A program made the position numbers and the translations under genes. Shown piece by piece: positions 45,362 through 54,677 of a stretch of DNA of 64,000 bases; the first letter of the stretch is position 1; every line of letters begins with the position of its first letter. Source of the stretch: Rhodohalobacter sp. 614A (lineage in GTDB: Bacteria > Bacteroidota > Rhodothermia > Balneolales > Balneolaceae); NCBI RefSeq assembly GCF_021462415.1, contig NZ_JAKEDS010000001.1, positions 1,646,273-1,710,272 of the forward strand, read 5' to 3'. The notes beneath the pieces are model-generated. The model saw nothing but the letters and a program-made list of their open reading frames with translations. It searched no databases and had not been told where the DNA came from.

Positions 45362-46294
45362 TCATTCAATCAACACACGCTTTTCCGTGGTTTTCAAAGA
45401 TTTTGGAATGGAGCTGCAGATGGAATCTTTAAACGCGCCGATGATGGTTTGCTTGAGATGCTTTCGTCCAAAAATGAGGCGAAGTTTTCGCGATGGAACG
45501 GGGTCTTCAAACTCTTTAATCACAGCATTTACACAGCTACCGTCAAACTCCTGGATGGCTGTCCAGGGCAGTAAAGTCATTCCGAAATTCTGCTCAACCA
45601 GGCGTTTCAGGGTTTCAAGGTTTCCGCTTTTGAACTCAATTCTCGAGTGATTCCTTTTGTTGGATTCCTTGCACAATTTCACAGCCTGATCTCTAAAACA
45701 ATGCCCTTCATTCAGAAGCCAGATATTGCTTCGATCCAAATCATCCACAGAAAGTTTCTCTTTATCAATAAGCGGGTGATTGTGAGAGAGATATCCTACA
45801 AACGGTTCCACAAAAAGATCTTCCGTGTAGATAAAACTTTGGCTGGTTGGCGTGGCGATAATACCGGCATCCAACTGGTCATTTCCTAATCTTTCAAGGA
45901 CTTCCTGGGTCAATAACTCTTCAATAATAATATCAACCTGGGGATATTTTTTCAGGAAAGACCGTAGAAACAAGGGAACCAGGTAAGGGGCAACCGTCGG
46001 AATAATTCCAACTTTAAAACTGCCCTTAAGTTCATCTTCTTTAAAATTGGCGATATCAGACAACTGTTTCGATTCCTTTAGAATCGTTTTGGCCTGTTCA
46101 ATCACTTTTTCCCCGATTTCGGTCGGGATAACGGGAGATTTGGAACGATCAAAAATGGTGATGCCAAGTTCGTCCTCCAGCTTGTGAATTTGCATGCTGA
46201 GTGTTGGCTGGGTAACAAAACTTTTATCCGCCGCCGTGGCAAAATGCCGGTATTTATCAACGGCGACAATGTATGAGAGTTGTGTAAGTGTCAT
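45362..46294 (-). CDS. oxyR: Hydrogen-peroxide-sensing LysR regulator OxyR
   Basis: A 310-residue LysR-type regulator. The N-terminal winged helix (about residues 1-60, HFATAADKSFVTQPTLSMQI) and the sensor domain are complete. Cys199 in NEGHCFRDQ and Cys208 in VKLC fall at the same numbers as the redox pair of Escherichia coli OxyR, so disulfide-based peroxide sensing is very likely. Divergent spacing to acyP (46505) gives a 210-base region that should hold its operator. Catalase or peroxidase genes are not in the window. Confidence 0.92.
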   Translation of the reverse strand: MTLTQLSYIVAVDKYRHFATAADKSFVTQPTLSMQIHKLEDELGITIFDRSKSPVIPTEIGEKVIEQAKTILKESKQLSDIANFKEDELKGSFKVGIIPTVAPYLVPLFLRSFLKKYPQVDIIIEELLTQEVLERLGNDQLDAGIIATPTSQSFIYTEDLFVEPFVGYLSHNHPLIDKEKLSVDDLDRSNIWLLNEGHCFRDQAVKLCKESNKRNHSRIEFKSGNLETLKRLVEQNFGMTLLPWTAIQEFDGSCVNAVIKEFEDPVPSRKLRLIFGRKHLKQTIIGAFKDSICSSIPKSLKTTEKRVLIE

Positions 46295-46504
46295 GAAGAA
46301 TCTCTAATCTGATTCAGTAAACAATCTAAAAAGTAAGAAATACAATGCAATTCTTAAGATCGAAATAAAATCACTCAGGAAAAACAAAAGATGGAGAATG
46401 TTCCGGTTTACTGACTTTCAAATTTTTACAGGCAGGATTTTGTTTTTGATGATGAACACGTTTTGCATCTTTACGTAAATATTAAATCAACAGAAATCAG
46501 AAAT

Positions 46505-46786
46505 ATGCACACAGCAACGAAACACCTGATTATTTCCGGGCGCGTTCAGGGAGTTGGATTCCGTTATTTTACCTATCGCAGTGCAAAGGGATTGGGAATT
46601 AAAGGATGGGTTCAAAATCTGCATGACGGAACGGTGGAGACAGTACTGGTTGGTTCTCATGAAAACATTGAGAAAATGATCGGTAAGTTGAAAGAGGGGC
46701 CGCCGTCTTCGAGAGTTCAAAACATTGAAGAAGTAGATGGACAAATAAACGCCGAAAATTTCAACGACTTTTCCATTCGAAGATGA
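46505..46786 (+). CDS. acyP: Acylphosphatase
   Basis: A 93-residue protein with the acylphosphatase signature ISGRVQGVGFRYFTYRSAK, where the arginine binds phosphate, and the catalytic asparagine in GWVQNLHDGTVE. It hydrolyses acyl phosphates in the cytosol. The ATG at 46505 matches family length; a longer frame from 46463 has no support. Its stop overlaps the start of the thpR gene by 4 bases. Confidence 0.93.
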   Translation: MHTATKHLIISGRVQGVGFRYFTYRSAKGLGIKGWVQNLHDGTVETVLVGSHENIEKMIGKLKEGPPSSRVQNIEEVDGQINAENFNDFSIRR

Positions 46787-47325
46787 GGCTTTTTATTTCT
46801 ATTGATTTCCCGGATGATGTTTTAGCCGAAGTTCAATCCTGGCTTCCGGAGCAGAAAGCGTGGAAGAAAGCTAAGAATCATCAGATGCACCTGACGCTCG
46901 CATTTTTGGGTGAATGTACAGATGCAGAAAAAGAAGCGATTCATCAAAAACTATCTGCTATTGAGTTCAAACCTTTTTTGGTTACCATCAGCGGGTTAAG
47001 TGCATTTCCGAATGAATCGGCTCCGAGAATTATCTGGGCCGGCGTTCAGCCAACCGATTTGCTTATGAGTTTACAGAAAGAAATATCCGTTCAGTTACAG
47101 GATTTTATCAAATCAAAGAAGGAGCATTCCTATATCCCGCATATCACACTGGCCAGGAAGAAATCACCCAAGGGGATTAATCACATCGTAAAACAAAATT
47201 TGAAACAGGAAACGGCTGATATTGAAGTAAAGGTAGATGCTTTCCATCTGAAAGAAAGTATTTTAAAACCGTCGGGAAGTGAGCACCAGGTTCTTCATCA
47301 ATACAAAGCCGAACCCGGTACATAA
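46783..47325 (+). CDS. thpR: RNA 2',3'-cyclic phosphodiesterase (2H family)
   Basis: A 180-residue two-histidine phosphoesterase with the paired motifs HLTLAFLGE (about residue 36) and HITLARK (about residue 123). It opens 2',3'-cyclic phosphates on RNA to 2'-phosphates and has been described as an RNA 2',5'-ligase in reverse. It is translationally coupled to acyP; both act on small phosphate compounds, but a joint role is not known. The C-terminal ~60 residues fit the family. Confidence 0.92.
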   Translation: MRLFISIDFPDDVLAEVQSWLPEQKAWKKAKNHQMHLTLAFLGECTDAEKEAIHQKLSAIEFKPFLVTISGLSAFPNESAPRIIWAGVQPTDLLMSLQKEISVQLQDFIKSKKEHSYIPHITLARKKSPKGINHIVKQNLKQETADIEVKVDAFHLKESILKPSGSEHQVLHQYKAEPGT

Positions 47326-47556
47326 ATAAGGAATTATTGACGTTGGGATTCTAATAGAAATAGATTTCCAAATTGTCTATAATATTCAATGGAAATTGTA
47401 AATGCCCGGACTGAGGGATGCCGAGATTTCAATAGAAAAGCATAGAAATCGACAAGAGAAGGTTTAGAGGTTTTCCTGATTATTGAAGAGCCATCACCAT
47501 TTCAACAGGTTGTTTACAGTCTCTTGAAAAAATAAAATCCCAAAAACCTCATCCCT

Positions 47557-48663
47557 ATGACATCCCAAAAAAATCTCACCATCTTTTTGTTGACTGCCTT
47601 TGTATTGATGTTTTGCAGTTGTAATTCAAGCTCGGAAGAAAAAGCAGAAGCCCAATCCGTTCAGAATAGTTCTGGTTCAGAAGAACGTACGCGAGCTACA
47701 AATTCTGTATACGAAACCATTGATGATGGGAACCGCCTCTCGGAAAATTCTTTACGATCTCAGCTTCCGGAAGCGATATTGGATGCTACAAAAAGTGGCG
47801 AAGCTCATTTTGAAGAAAGTGAACTTCGCGGTGGAATGTATGCCAGAATAAGCCAGACATATAATGATTCGCAAAGCCAATCCAGATTTTTCTTAGACAT
47901 TAGTGATTATGCCGATGCTCAAAATTATATTAACAGTGTACAGGATGGGTTAAGGATTCAGAATTTTGATTTTTCCACGACTACTCAAAATGACCGGGGA
48001 TGGTATATTACCGAGTCTTTTGAATCACGTGGAGAGGATGTAACTTCACGAACGCTGAATGTGAAAAATCCACGCTTTACGATTGAACTTCGGGCTGCGC
48101 CGCAATTAGGGAATGAGGTAGCAACTTTTGAACGTTTAATGACAGCGTTGGAAGACGTAAATTTACTGGATTTGATGGAACTCGAAATTCCCCAGGGTGA
48201 TGTTGAAACGCCACAGGTTGCGGCAGATAACAGAAATGATCTGGTTTGTGATGACCTGCTTCCTGTTGAACAGGTTCGAAGCTTTTGTGATATAGACGGA
48301 GTAGAAGTAAATGTGACCAATTTTGAACAGCAAAAAAATTGCAATCGCCAATATTCCCATCCTGATAATTTTGGCGGACTCACGTTTATTGTGACTCAAT
48401 ATTCCAACAACGAAACGGCTGTCATTGCGGTACAAACAAAGCTTAATGATGAGGATCTTGAGTCTGAAGAAATCAGCAGTTTGGGGGATATCGCTTCTCT
48501 TGTAAATGTTGAGGGAGATTTGTTTCTCAGTGTTGCACACAATAACTATTTGGTTGAACTTCGATCCGCTTATGGAATGGGACCAACCGAAACGGCTGCT
48601 GTTTGTTTAGATAGTGGGCAGTTGAGTACTCTGGCGAACGATGTAATCGCAAAATTGCCGTGA
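47557..48663 (+). CDS. Lipoprotein of unknown function
   Basis: A 368-residue protein with signal peptide and lipobox (LMFCSC, cysteine about residue 22) followed by a Ser/Glu-rich linker to about residue 50. Two similar beta-rich halves follow (ARISQTYNDSQSQSRFFLDISDYADAQ; and YSHPDNFGGLTFIVTQYSN), each possibly reflecting a DUF-type sensor or binding domain. I do not recognise the family. It stands alone between two spacers, the second carrying a family A palindrome. Confidence 0.75.
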   Translation: MTSQKNLTIFLLTAFVLMFCSCNSSSEEKAEAQSVQNSSGSEERTRATNSVYETIDDGNRLSENSLRSQLPEAILDATKSGEAHFEESELRGGMYARISQTYNDSQSQSRFFLDISDYADAQNYINSVQDGLRIQNFDFSTTTQNDRGWYITESFESRGEDVTSRTLNVKNPRFTIELRAAPQLGNEVATFERLMTALEDVNLLDLMELEIPQGDVETPQVAADNRNDLVCDDLLPVEQVRSFCDIDGVEVNVTNFEQQKNCNRQYSHPDNFGGLTFIVTQYSNNETAVIAVQTKLNDEDLESEEISSLGDIASLVNVEGDLFLSVAHNNYLVELRSAYGMGPTETAAVCLDSGQLSTLANDVIAKLP

Positions 48664-48731
48664 TATTTACTACTCATTTTTAAAATTAAAAGTGAATCTA
48701 AAATCAGGTCGATTTTTTTAATGATTGAATC

Positions 48732-48792
48732 CGTCACATTTCGACTTCGTTCTAACTCAACAAATGTCGAAACTGCGTTCAAACTGACGTTC
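48732..48792. repeat. Dispersed palindromic repeat, family A copy 4 (degenerate)
   Basis: The right arm GCGTTCAAACTGACGTT is well conserved, while the left arm CGTCACATTTCGAC is diverged; an inner TTTCGAC/GTCGAAA pair suggests nested symmetry. It lies in the 238-base spacer between the lipoprotein and hydrolase genes. Confidence 0.6.
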
Positions 48793-48901
48793 ATTATTGC
48801 TTTATCCTGAACTCGCGTTAATTAAAAATTCCATCTATCGAATGTCGGGAAGAATGATTATCCTGATAGAATCAACTTTGGCAATAATCCAAAATAGTTG
48901 A

Positions 48902-49762
48902 ATGAGTAAAGTTGGAATTTTCTTTATGTCGATTCTCATTTCTATAATTCTTGGATACAGTTTATTACTTGGAGTGATGTATCTCTTTCAAAATAAACTG
49001 ATTTTTCTTCCGTCATCTGAACTTATTGTCACCCCGGAAAAAGCGGGCCTCCGCGGCGAAGATGTTTGGATCAAGACCAAAGATGGTGAACAACTTCATG
49101 GCTGGTTTTTCCCGAATGAAGCAGCAGAGTATATCGTTGTTTTGTGCCATGGAAATGCGGGGAATATCAGCAACCGGATTGATATTGCGAAACTGCTGAA
49201 TGGGATTGGTCTTTCTGTACTTCTTTATGATTACAGGGGATATGGCCAAAGCAGCGGCAAACCGAGCGAAGAGGGAGTTTATACAGATGTTGAGTCTGTA
49301 GTGTATTTTCTAAAAAACGAAAGAGGATATTCAGAACATCAAATGATTATGTATGGCCGGTCAATGGGCGGAGCTGTGGCCTCGTATGCCGCTACAAAGT
49401 TTGATGTCAGCGGGTTGGTATTGGATTCGGCATTCAAAAATCTGAAAGCGATGGTCAGGGATTTGTACCCGTTTGTTCCGGCATCTCTGGCAAGGTTCGA
49501 ACTTCCAACAGAAGAGTATCTAAAAGAGATTTCAGATATTCCCGTGATGATCATGCACAGTCCAAGGGATAGTATCGTGGGCATTTCTCATGGTCAGCAC
49601 CTGTACAGGATTGCCAGGGAACCAAAGAAATTTGTGGAATTGCGTGGCGGCCATAATGACAATTTTCACACATCTACTGATATTCACAGCAAGAGTTGGA
49701 TAGAATTTGTTCGGTTAATCCGCGATCGCGAGGAAGCAGAAGCATCAGGTATGGGTTTATAA
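48902..49762 (+). CDS. Membrane-anchored alpha/beta hydrolase (BEM46/ABHD13-like)
   Basis: A 286-residue hydrolase with an N-terminal membrane anchor (about residues 7-30) and the triad nucleophile GRSMGG, an aspartate in MHSPRDSIVG and a histidine in LRGGHNDNF. The oxyanion segment is CHGNAGNIS. Most such proteins hydrolyse lipids or thioesters at membranes; the substrate is unknown. It precedes dnaE by 105 bases on the same strand, with a possible promoter motif in between, so it is probably separate. Confidence 0.88.
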   Translation: MSKVGIFFMSILISIILGYSLLLGVMYLFQNKLIFLPSSELIVTPEKAGLRGEDVWIKTKDGEQLHGWFFPNEAAEYIVVLCHGNAGNISNRIDIAKLLNGIGLSVLLYDYRGYGQSSGKPSEEGVYTDVESVVYFLKNERGYSEHQMIMYGRSMGGAVASYAATKFDVSGLVLDSAFKNLKAMVRDLYPFVPASLARFELPTEEYLKEISDIPVMIMHSPRDSIVGISHGQHLYRIAREPKKFVELRGGHNDNFHTSTDIHSKSWIEFVRLIRDREEAEASGMGL

Positions 49763-49813
49763 AACCTTCAAAAATTTCCCCGGATTCTAATTCTACTTTC
49801 GCCACTTCATTAG

Positions 49814-49823
49814 TATATTTCGG
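49814..49823 (+). promoter_or_regulatory. Candidate -7 element of dnaE
   Basis: TATATTTCGG matches the motif at 22492 and lies 44 bases before the dnaE ATG. A TTC stands 20 bases upstream, at the same spacing as the TTG of the other site. Confidence 0.35.
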
Positions 49824-49867
49824 CTCGTATTTGAGCCATTCATCGCAGCCCCAAAACCGTCCGTTTT

Positions 49868-52800
49868 ATGTACCTGATTTTCGACACAGAAACAACCGGC
49901 CTACCCGACAATTACTCAGCACCGCTGACCGATTTCGATAACTGGCCGCGTTGTGTTCAACTTGCCTGGCAGGTGCATGATGAGACCGGCAAACTCATTT
50001 CGAAAGGAAATTATATTGTAAAACCTGATGGATTTACCATTCCTTTCAACTCCGAGAAAATTCATGGAATTTCTACGGAGCGGGCTGAAAAAGAGGGAAT
50101 TCCGCTTAGCGATGTGATGGATGCTTTCGACAAAGATATTGAGAAATCAACCTTTATAATCGGGCACAACCTGGAATTTGATCTCAATATTATGGGATCG
50201 GAATACCTGCGGATGGATCGGGAAAACCCGCTGACCGAGAAAATTAGCATTGATACCAAGGATGAGTCCACAGAGTATTGCGCCATTCCCGGTGGCCGTG
50301 GCCGGTACAAATGGCCAACGCTTTCCGAACTGCACGATAAATTATTTGAGATTGGATTTGAAGAAGCCCACAACGCTGCGGCTGATGTAGATGCCACAGC
50401 CCGTGCATTCCTGGAACTGGTTCGTATTGGAGTTATTCAACCCACATTTCCTGCCGAACCGGGAGAGTTGCCTCCAAATCCTTCCCGGCTGATTGATTCC
50501 AATCACTATATGCCGAAGGTTGAAGATTTAAAGCGCAGGGGTGTTACGGGAGAGGAAGAAGAGGGATCATCCAAGATTGATCTGCCACAGGATACGGCGG
50601 GTCCGCAGGTGAAATCTGCATTCATTCATCTTCATAATCACTCCAAATATTCCGTTCTTCATGCCGCTTCGGGCGTGAAAGACCTTGTGAATAAAGCCAA
50701 AGAAGATGGCATGCCGGCCGTAGCTCTTACCGATCTCGGAAATATGTATGGTGTTTTCCATTTTGTGAAGGCGGCCAAGAGTGCGGGAATCAAACCGATC
50801 ATTGGCCTGGAAGCCTATTTTGTTGAAGACCGGCACGAAAAAAGATTTACGCGCGACAAAAAAGACAAACGGTATCGGCAGGTTTTTCTCGCCAAAAACC
50901 GCGAAGGTTATGAGAATCTTGCCGAAATGTGTTCCCTCGGGTTTGTTGAAGGTTATTACTACAAGTTTCCCCGAATTGACCGCGAACTGGTTCAAAAATA
51001 CAAAAAGGGTCTGATAGCAACGACCGGAGGAATTGGCGGCGAAGTTCCGGATTTGATTTTGAATCGCGGTGAAGAATATGCCGAGGAAGCTTTAAAATGG
51101 TGGCACGATCTTTTTGGAGATGATTTTTACATCGAACTGATGCGGCATGGACTGGAAGAAGAAGAGCGGGTTAATGGTATTCTGCTGGAGTTTGCGAAGA
51201 AGTACGGCATCAAAGTAATTGCGACCAACAATTCCTTTTATATGGAAGAAGAGGATGCAAAAGCGCATGATGCCCTGCTCTGTATCGACAACAACGAACT
51301 GATTTCTACCCCGATTGGAAAGGGACGCGACCGACGGTATGGCTTTCCTAATGACGAGTTTTACTTCAAAACTCAGGATGAAATGAAGGCGTTGTTTGCG
51401 GATGTGCCCGACGCAATTTCAAACACCGTGGAGGTGGCCGGCAAGATCGAAATGATCGATTTGGACAGGGATGTGATTCTTCCTCATTTTTCACTTCCTG
51501 ATTCGTTTGAAACAGAAGACCAATATCTTCGGCATCTGACTCTCGAAGGGGCCAAAGAGCGATATCCTGAATTGACGGATGAAGTTCTGGACCGGATTGA
51601 CCTGGAGCTTCAGATTATCGGTACAATGGGCTTTGCCGGTTACTTTTTGATTGTACAGGATTTTATTGCGGCGGCCAAAGAGATGGGGGTATATGTTGGT
51701 CCCGGACGTGGTTCCGCTGCCGGATCGGTTGTAGCCTATTGCACGGGAATCACCAATATCGATCCGTTGAAATACGACCTGCTTTTTGAGCGATTCCTCA
51801 ATCCCGAGCGTGTATCCATGCCCGATATTGATATCGACTTTGATGATGACGGCCGACAGAAAGTCATTGATTACGTTGTTGACAAATACGGGAAAGATCA
51901 GGTTGCGCATATTATTACGTTTGGTACAATGGCAGCACGCTCTTCGGTTCGGGATGTTGCCCGTGTGTTGGATTTGCCACTTTCAGATGCCGACCGGCTG
52001 GCTAAACTCGTGCCCGAAACAATCGGGATTTCTCTTGAGGATGCCTTCAAAGAGGTAAAAGAATTACAGGAAATTAAAGAGTCTGATTCGCTTGAAGGGC
52101 GAACCCTTCAGATGGCTGAAACGCTTGAAGGATCCGTTCGAAATACCGGAATTCATGCGGCGGGTGTCATTATTGCTCCCGATAAACTCACCAAATACAT
52201 TCCGGTTTGTACAGCCAAGGATGCTGATCTTTATGTTACTCAGTTCGATGGCAAAGTGATTGAAGATGCCGGGATGTTGAAGATGGACTTTCTCGGGTTG
52301 AAAACACTTTCCATCCTGAAAACGGCTATTCATTTTGTAAAAGAGAATCACGGGAAAGAGTACGATCTCGATGAAATTCCTCTGGATGATGAAAAGACTT
52401 TCCGAATGTTTCAGAAAGGAGCTACCGTGGGGATTTTCCAGTTTGAGTCGGACGGCATGCGTAAATATCTCAAACAGCTCAAACCGACCAACATCAACGA
52501 TTTGATTGCTATGAATGCGTTGTACCGTCCCGGTCCGATGCAGTTTATTCCGGATTATATCAAGCGGAAACATGGCGAAGAGAAGGTACTGTACGATCAT
52601 GAAGATCTGCTGGATATCCTGGAGCCGACCTACGGAATTATGATCTACCAGGAGCAGATCATGAAAGTGGCACAGCGAATGGGCGGTTACACACTTGGCG
52701 AAGCGGATGTGCTCAGGCGAATCATGGGTAAGAAACAGCCGGAACTGCTTCCGCCGGAAGAAGAAAAGTTCGTCAGTCGTGCTATTGAGAAAGGCTACGA

Positions 52801-54082
52801 AAAAGACATCGCCAAAAAGGTATTCGATAAAATGGCGTTGTTTGCCGGCTATGGTTTCAATAAATCGCACTCGGCGGCCTATTCGGTTGTGGCTTATCAA
52901 ACCATGTATTTCAAGGCTAATTATACGGCTGAATACATGGCGGCGGTTCTCAGCCACAACATGAGTGACATCAAGAAAGTGAGTTTCTTTATTGAAGAGT
53001 GCCAGCGTATAGGTATTCCGGTGGATCCGCCCAATATCAACACTGCAGAAGGAAAGTTTGTTGCGCGAGAAGGCCGTGTGCAGTACGGATTGGCAGCGAT
53101 CAAAGGAGTGGGATCCAGCGCCATTGAGCAGATTGTAGCCAATCGAAAAGAGAAAGGAGAATTTCGAAGCGTCTTTGATTTTTCATCCCGGATTGATACC
53201 CGGGTTTGCAACAAAAAAACAATTGAAAGCCTCTCCCAGGCCGGCGCATTTGATACACTGAATAAAAACCGTGCGCAGCTTTTGGCAAGCATTGAGGATG
53301 TGTTGAGTTATGCATCGCGAAAGCAGGAAGAAGAGCGATTGAACCAGGTAAGTCTTTTTGGAGACGGTTCATCCGGCGGCGGATTGGTACAAGAGCCGAA
53401 ACTGCGGGATTGTCCGCCGTGGACAAATATTGAGCGACTCAATAAAGAACGGGAATTAATTGGATTTTACCTGAGCGGCCACCCATTGGATCGGTACAAA
53501 GAAGATGCCCGGTTGTTTGCGAATCACTCGCTGGCATTGGATGAACTCGCTGAAATGCGAGACAGGGATAAAATCAAAGTGGTTGCAATTATTACGGCGG
53601 TAAAAAGAATCACCGATAAAAAAGGCCGGCCAATGGCTTTCGTTCAGGTTGAAGATCTCCAGGGCAGTGTGGAAGTATTGATTTTTAGCGAAGTTTATGA
53701 TCGGCATCAGGGATTGATTGCTCCAGATACGGTTGTATTAGTGGAAGGAACGATTTCTCAGCGGGACAGTCAGCCAAAAATCATTGCCAATAGTCTTGAA
53801 CGGGTTGAAAATCTCCGGGAGAAATTTCAAAGTCAATTGCAGTTGAATATCAAACTGGATACATCGGAGATTTCTGAGGCCGACCTCCAGGAAATGGCCA
53901 GCCTTTTCGGCTCTTTTAATGGAGAAACGCCGGTAAAACTCCAGATCAAATCAGAGCATTCCAGTAAACCGATCAAAATGAGTGTGAGAAAGTTTGTTGT
54001 AGAACCGACGAATGAACTACTTCAGGGATTACGAAATGTTGTAGGGCAAGAGTCTGTTCATCTAATGAATAACAAACAATAA
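49868..54082 (+). CDS. dnaE: DNA polymerase III alpha subunit fused to an N-terminal DEDDh exonuclease
   Basis: A 1404-residue replicative polymerase. Residues 1-~190 form a DEDDh proofreading-type exonuclease: FDTET (D6, E8), NLEFD (D105) and HNAAAD (H168, D173). A linker leads to the PHP domain (HLHNHS near 254-258), then the polymerase palm with GPGRGSAAGS (~615) and catalytic PDIDIDF (~652), fingers, a clamp-binding-like QVSLF (~1161) and an OB fold (~1236-1300). The fusion may put proofreading in the same chain, unlike the separate DnaQ of Escherichia coli. It is known in Bacteroidota, though less often noted than PolC. Confidence 0.95.
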   Translation: MYLIFDTETTGLPDNYSAPLTDFDNWPRCVQLAWQVHDETGKLISKGNYIVKPDGFTIPFNSEKIHGISTERAEKEGIPLSDVMDAFDKDIEKSTFIIGHNLEFDLNIMGSEYLRMDRENPLTEKISIDTKDESTEYCAIPGGRGRYKWPTLSELHDKLFEIGFEEAHNAAADVDATARAFLELVRIGVIQPTFPAEPGELPPNPSRLIDSNHYMPKVEDLKRRGVTGEEEEGSSKIDLPQDTAGPQVKSAFIHLHNHSKYSVLHAASGVKDLVNKAKEDGMPAVALTDLGNMYGVFHFVKAAKSAGIKPIIGLEAYFVEDRHEKRFTRDKKDKRYRQVFLAKNREGYENLAEMCSLGFVEGYYYKFPRIDRELVQKYKKGLIATTGGIGGEVPDLILNRGEEYAEEALKWWHDLFGDDFYIELMRHGLEEEERVNGILLEFAKKYGIKVIATNNSFYMEEEDAKAHDALLCIDNNELISTPIGKGRDRRYGFPNDEFYFKTQDEMKALFADVPDAISNTVEVAGKIEMIDLDRDVILPHFSLPDSFETEDQYLRHLTLEGAKERYPELTDEVLDRIDLELQIIGTMGFAGYFLIVQDFIAAAKEMGVYVGPGRGSAAGSVVAYCTGITNIDPLKYDLLFERFLNPERVSMPDIDIDFDDDGRQKVIDYVVDKYGKDQVAHIITFGTMAARSSVRDVARVLDLPLSDADRLAKLVPETIGISLEDAFKEVKELQEIKESDSLEGRTLQMAETLEGSVRNTGIHAAGVIIAPDKLTKYIPVCTAKDADLYVTQFDGKVIEDAGMLKMDFLGLKTLSILKTAIHFVKENHGKEYDLDEIPLDDEKTFRMFQKGATVGIFQFESDGMRKYLKQLKPTNINDLIAMNALYRPGPMQFIPDYIKRKHGEEKVLYDHEDLLDILEPTYGIMIYQEQIMKVAQRMGGYTLGEADVLRRIMGKKQPELLPPEEEKFVSRAIEKGYEKDIAKKVFDKMALFAGYGFNKSHSAAYSVVAYQTMYFKANYTAEYMAAVLSHNMSDIKKVSFFIEECQRIGIPVDPPNINTAEGKFVAREGRVQYGLAAIKGVGSSAIEQIVANRKEKGEFRSVFDFSSRIDTRVCNKKTIESLSQAGAFDTLNKNRAQLLASIEDVLSYASRKQEEERLNQVSLFGDGSSGGGLVQEPKLRDCPPWTNIERLNKERELIGFYLSGHPLDRYKEDARLFANHSLALDELAEMRDRDKIKVVAIITAVKRITDKKGRPMAFVQVEDLQGSVEVLIFSEVYDRHQGLIAPDTVVLVEGTISQRDSQPKIIANSLERVENLREKFQSQLQLNIKLDTSEISEADLQEMASLFGSFNGETPVKLQIKSEHSSKPIKMSVRKFVVEPTNELLQGLRNVVGQESVHLMNNKQ

Positions 54083-54243
54083 AATAAGCTGTTTTTAAGG
54101 AGTGGAGAAGTTCTTAATGCAACAAGCGAGGAAGAAACATTTATAAAGTTTTGCAATAGTATTGATAGCTATTTGATATATGGTTATTGGCATTAATTTT
54201 CCGATCTTTATCTCTTATTATTAAATAATTCAAAATAATTGCT

Positions 54244-54570
54244 ATGAGTAAACCACTTGAACTAACAGACAGTAATTTTTCTGATGAAGTAGAAAATTCC
54301 GATTCACCCGTTCTTGTAGATTTTTGGGCCGAGTGGTGCGGACCGTGCCGAATGGTTGGACCGATTGTTGAAGAACTAGCCGGAGAGTACGAAGGAAAAG
54401 CCAAAATCGGCAAAGTAAATGTAGACCATAATCCGGAAGTGTCTGTAAAATATGGAATCAGAAGTATTCCGGCATTGCTGATTTTCAAAAACGGAGAAGT
54501 TGTTGACCAGATTATTGGAGCTGTGCCTAAAACACATATTAAGAAACAACTCGATGCACAAATTGCATAA
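54244..54570 (+). CDS. trxA: Thioredoxin
   Basis: A 108-residue cytosolic thioredoxin with the active site WCGPC (about residues 34-38), the cis-proline motif SIPALLIF and length typical of TrxA. It reduces protein disulfides with electrons from thioredoxin reductase. It stands 161 bases after dnaE and is followed by two hairpins. Confidence 0.97.
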   Translation: MSKPLELTDSNFSDEVENSDSPVLVDFWAEWCGPCRMVGPIVEELAGEYEGKAKIGKVNVDHNPEVSVKYGIRSIPALLIFKNGEVVDQIIGAVPKTHIKKQLDAQIA

Positions 54571-54594
54571 CGAATTTCAAATTTAGAAAACAAT

Positions 54595-54622
54595 GCAGGG
54601 ACAATTCATGAATTGCTCCTGC
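54595..54622. repeat. 28-base near-perfect palindrome after trxA
   Basis: GCAGGGACAATTCATG and AATTGCTCCTGC form a symmetric sequence with only the GA/CT positions mismatched. It precedes the terminator by 17 bases and might be an operator or an RNA 3'-end element. Confidence 0.6.
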
Positions 54623-54639
54623 ACGGTTAAAAAATATTT

Positions 54640-54674
54640 AAAAGGCGATGAATTTTGGTTCATCGCCTTTTTTA
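54640..54674 (+). terminator. Strong terminator between trxA and the esterase gene
   Basis: Arms AAAAGGCGATGAA (54640-54652) and TTCATCGCCTTTT (54659-54671) pair perfectly with a 6-base loop; T-runs on both strands allow it to stop both convergent transcripts. Confidence 0.93.
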
Positions 54675-54677
54675 ATT

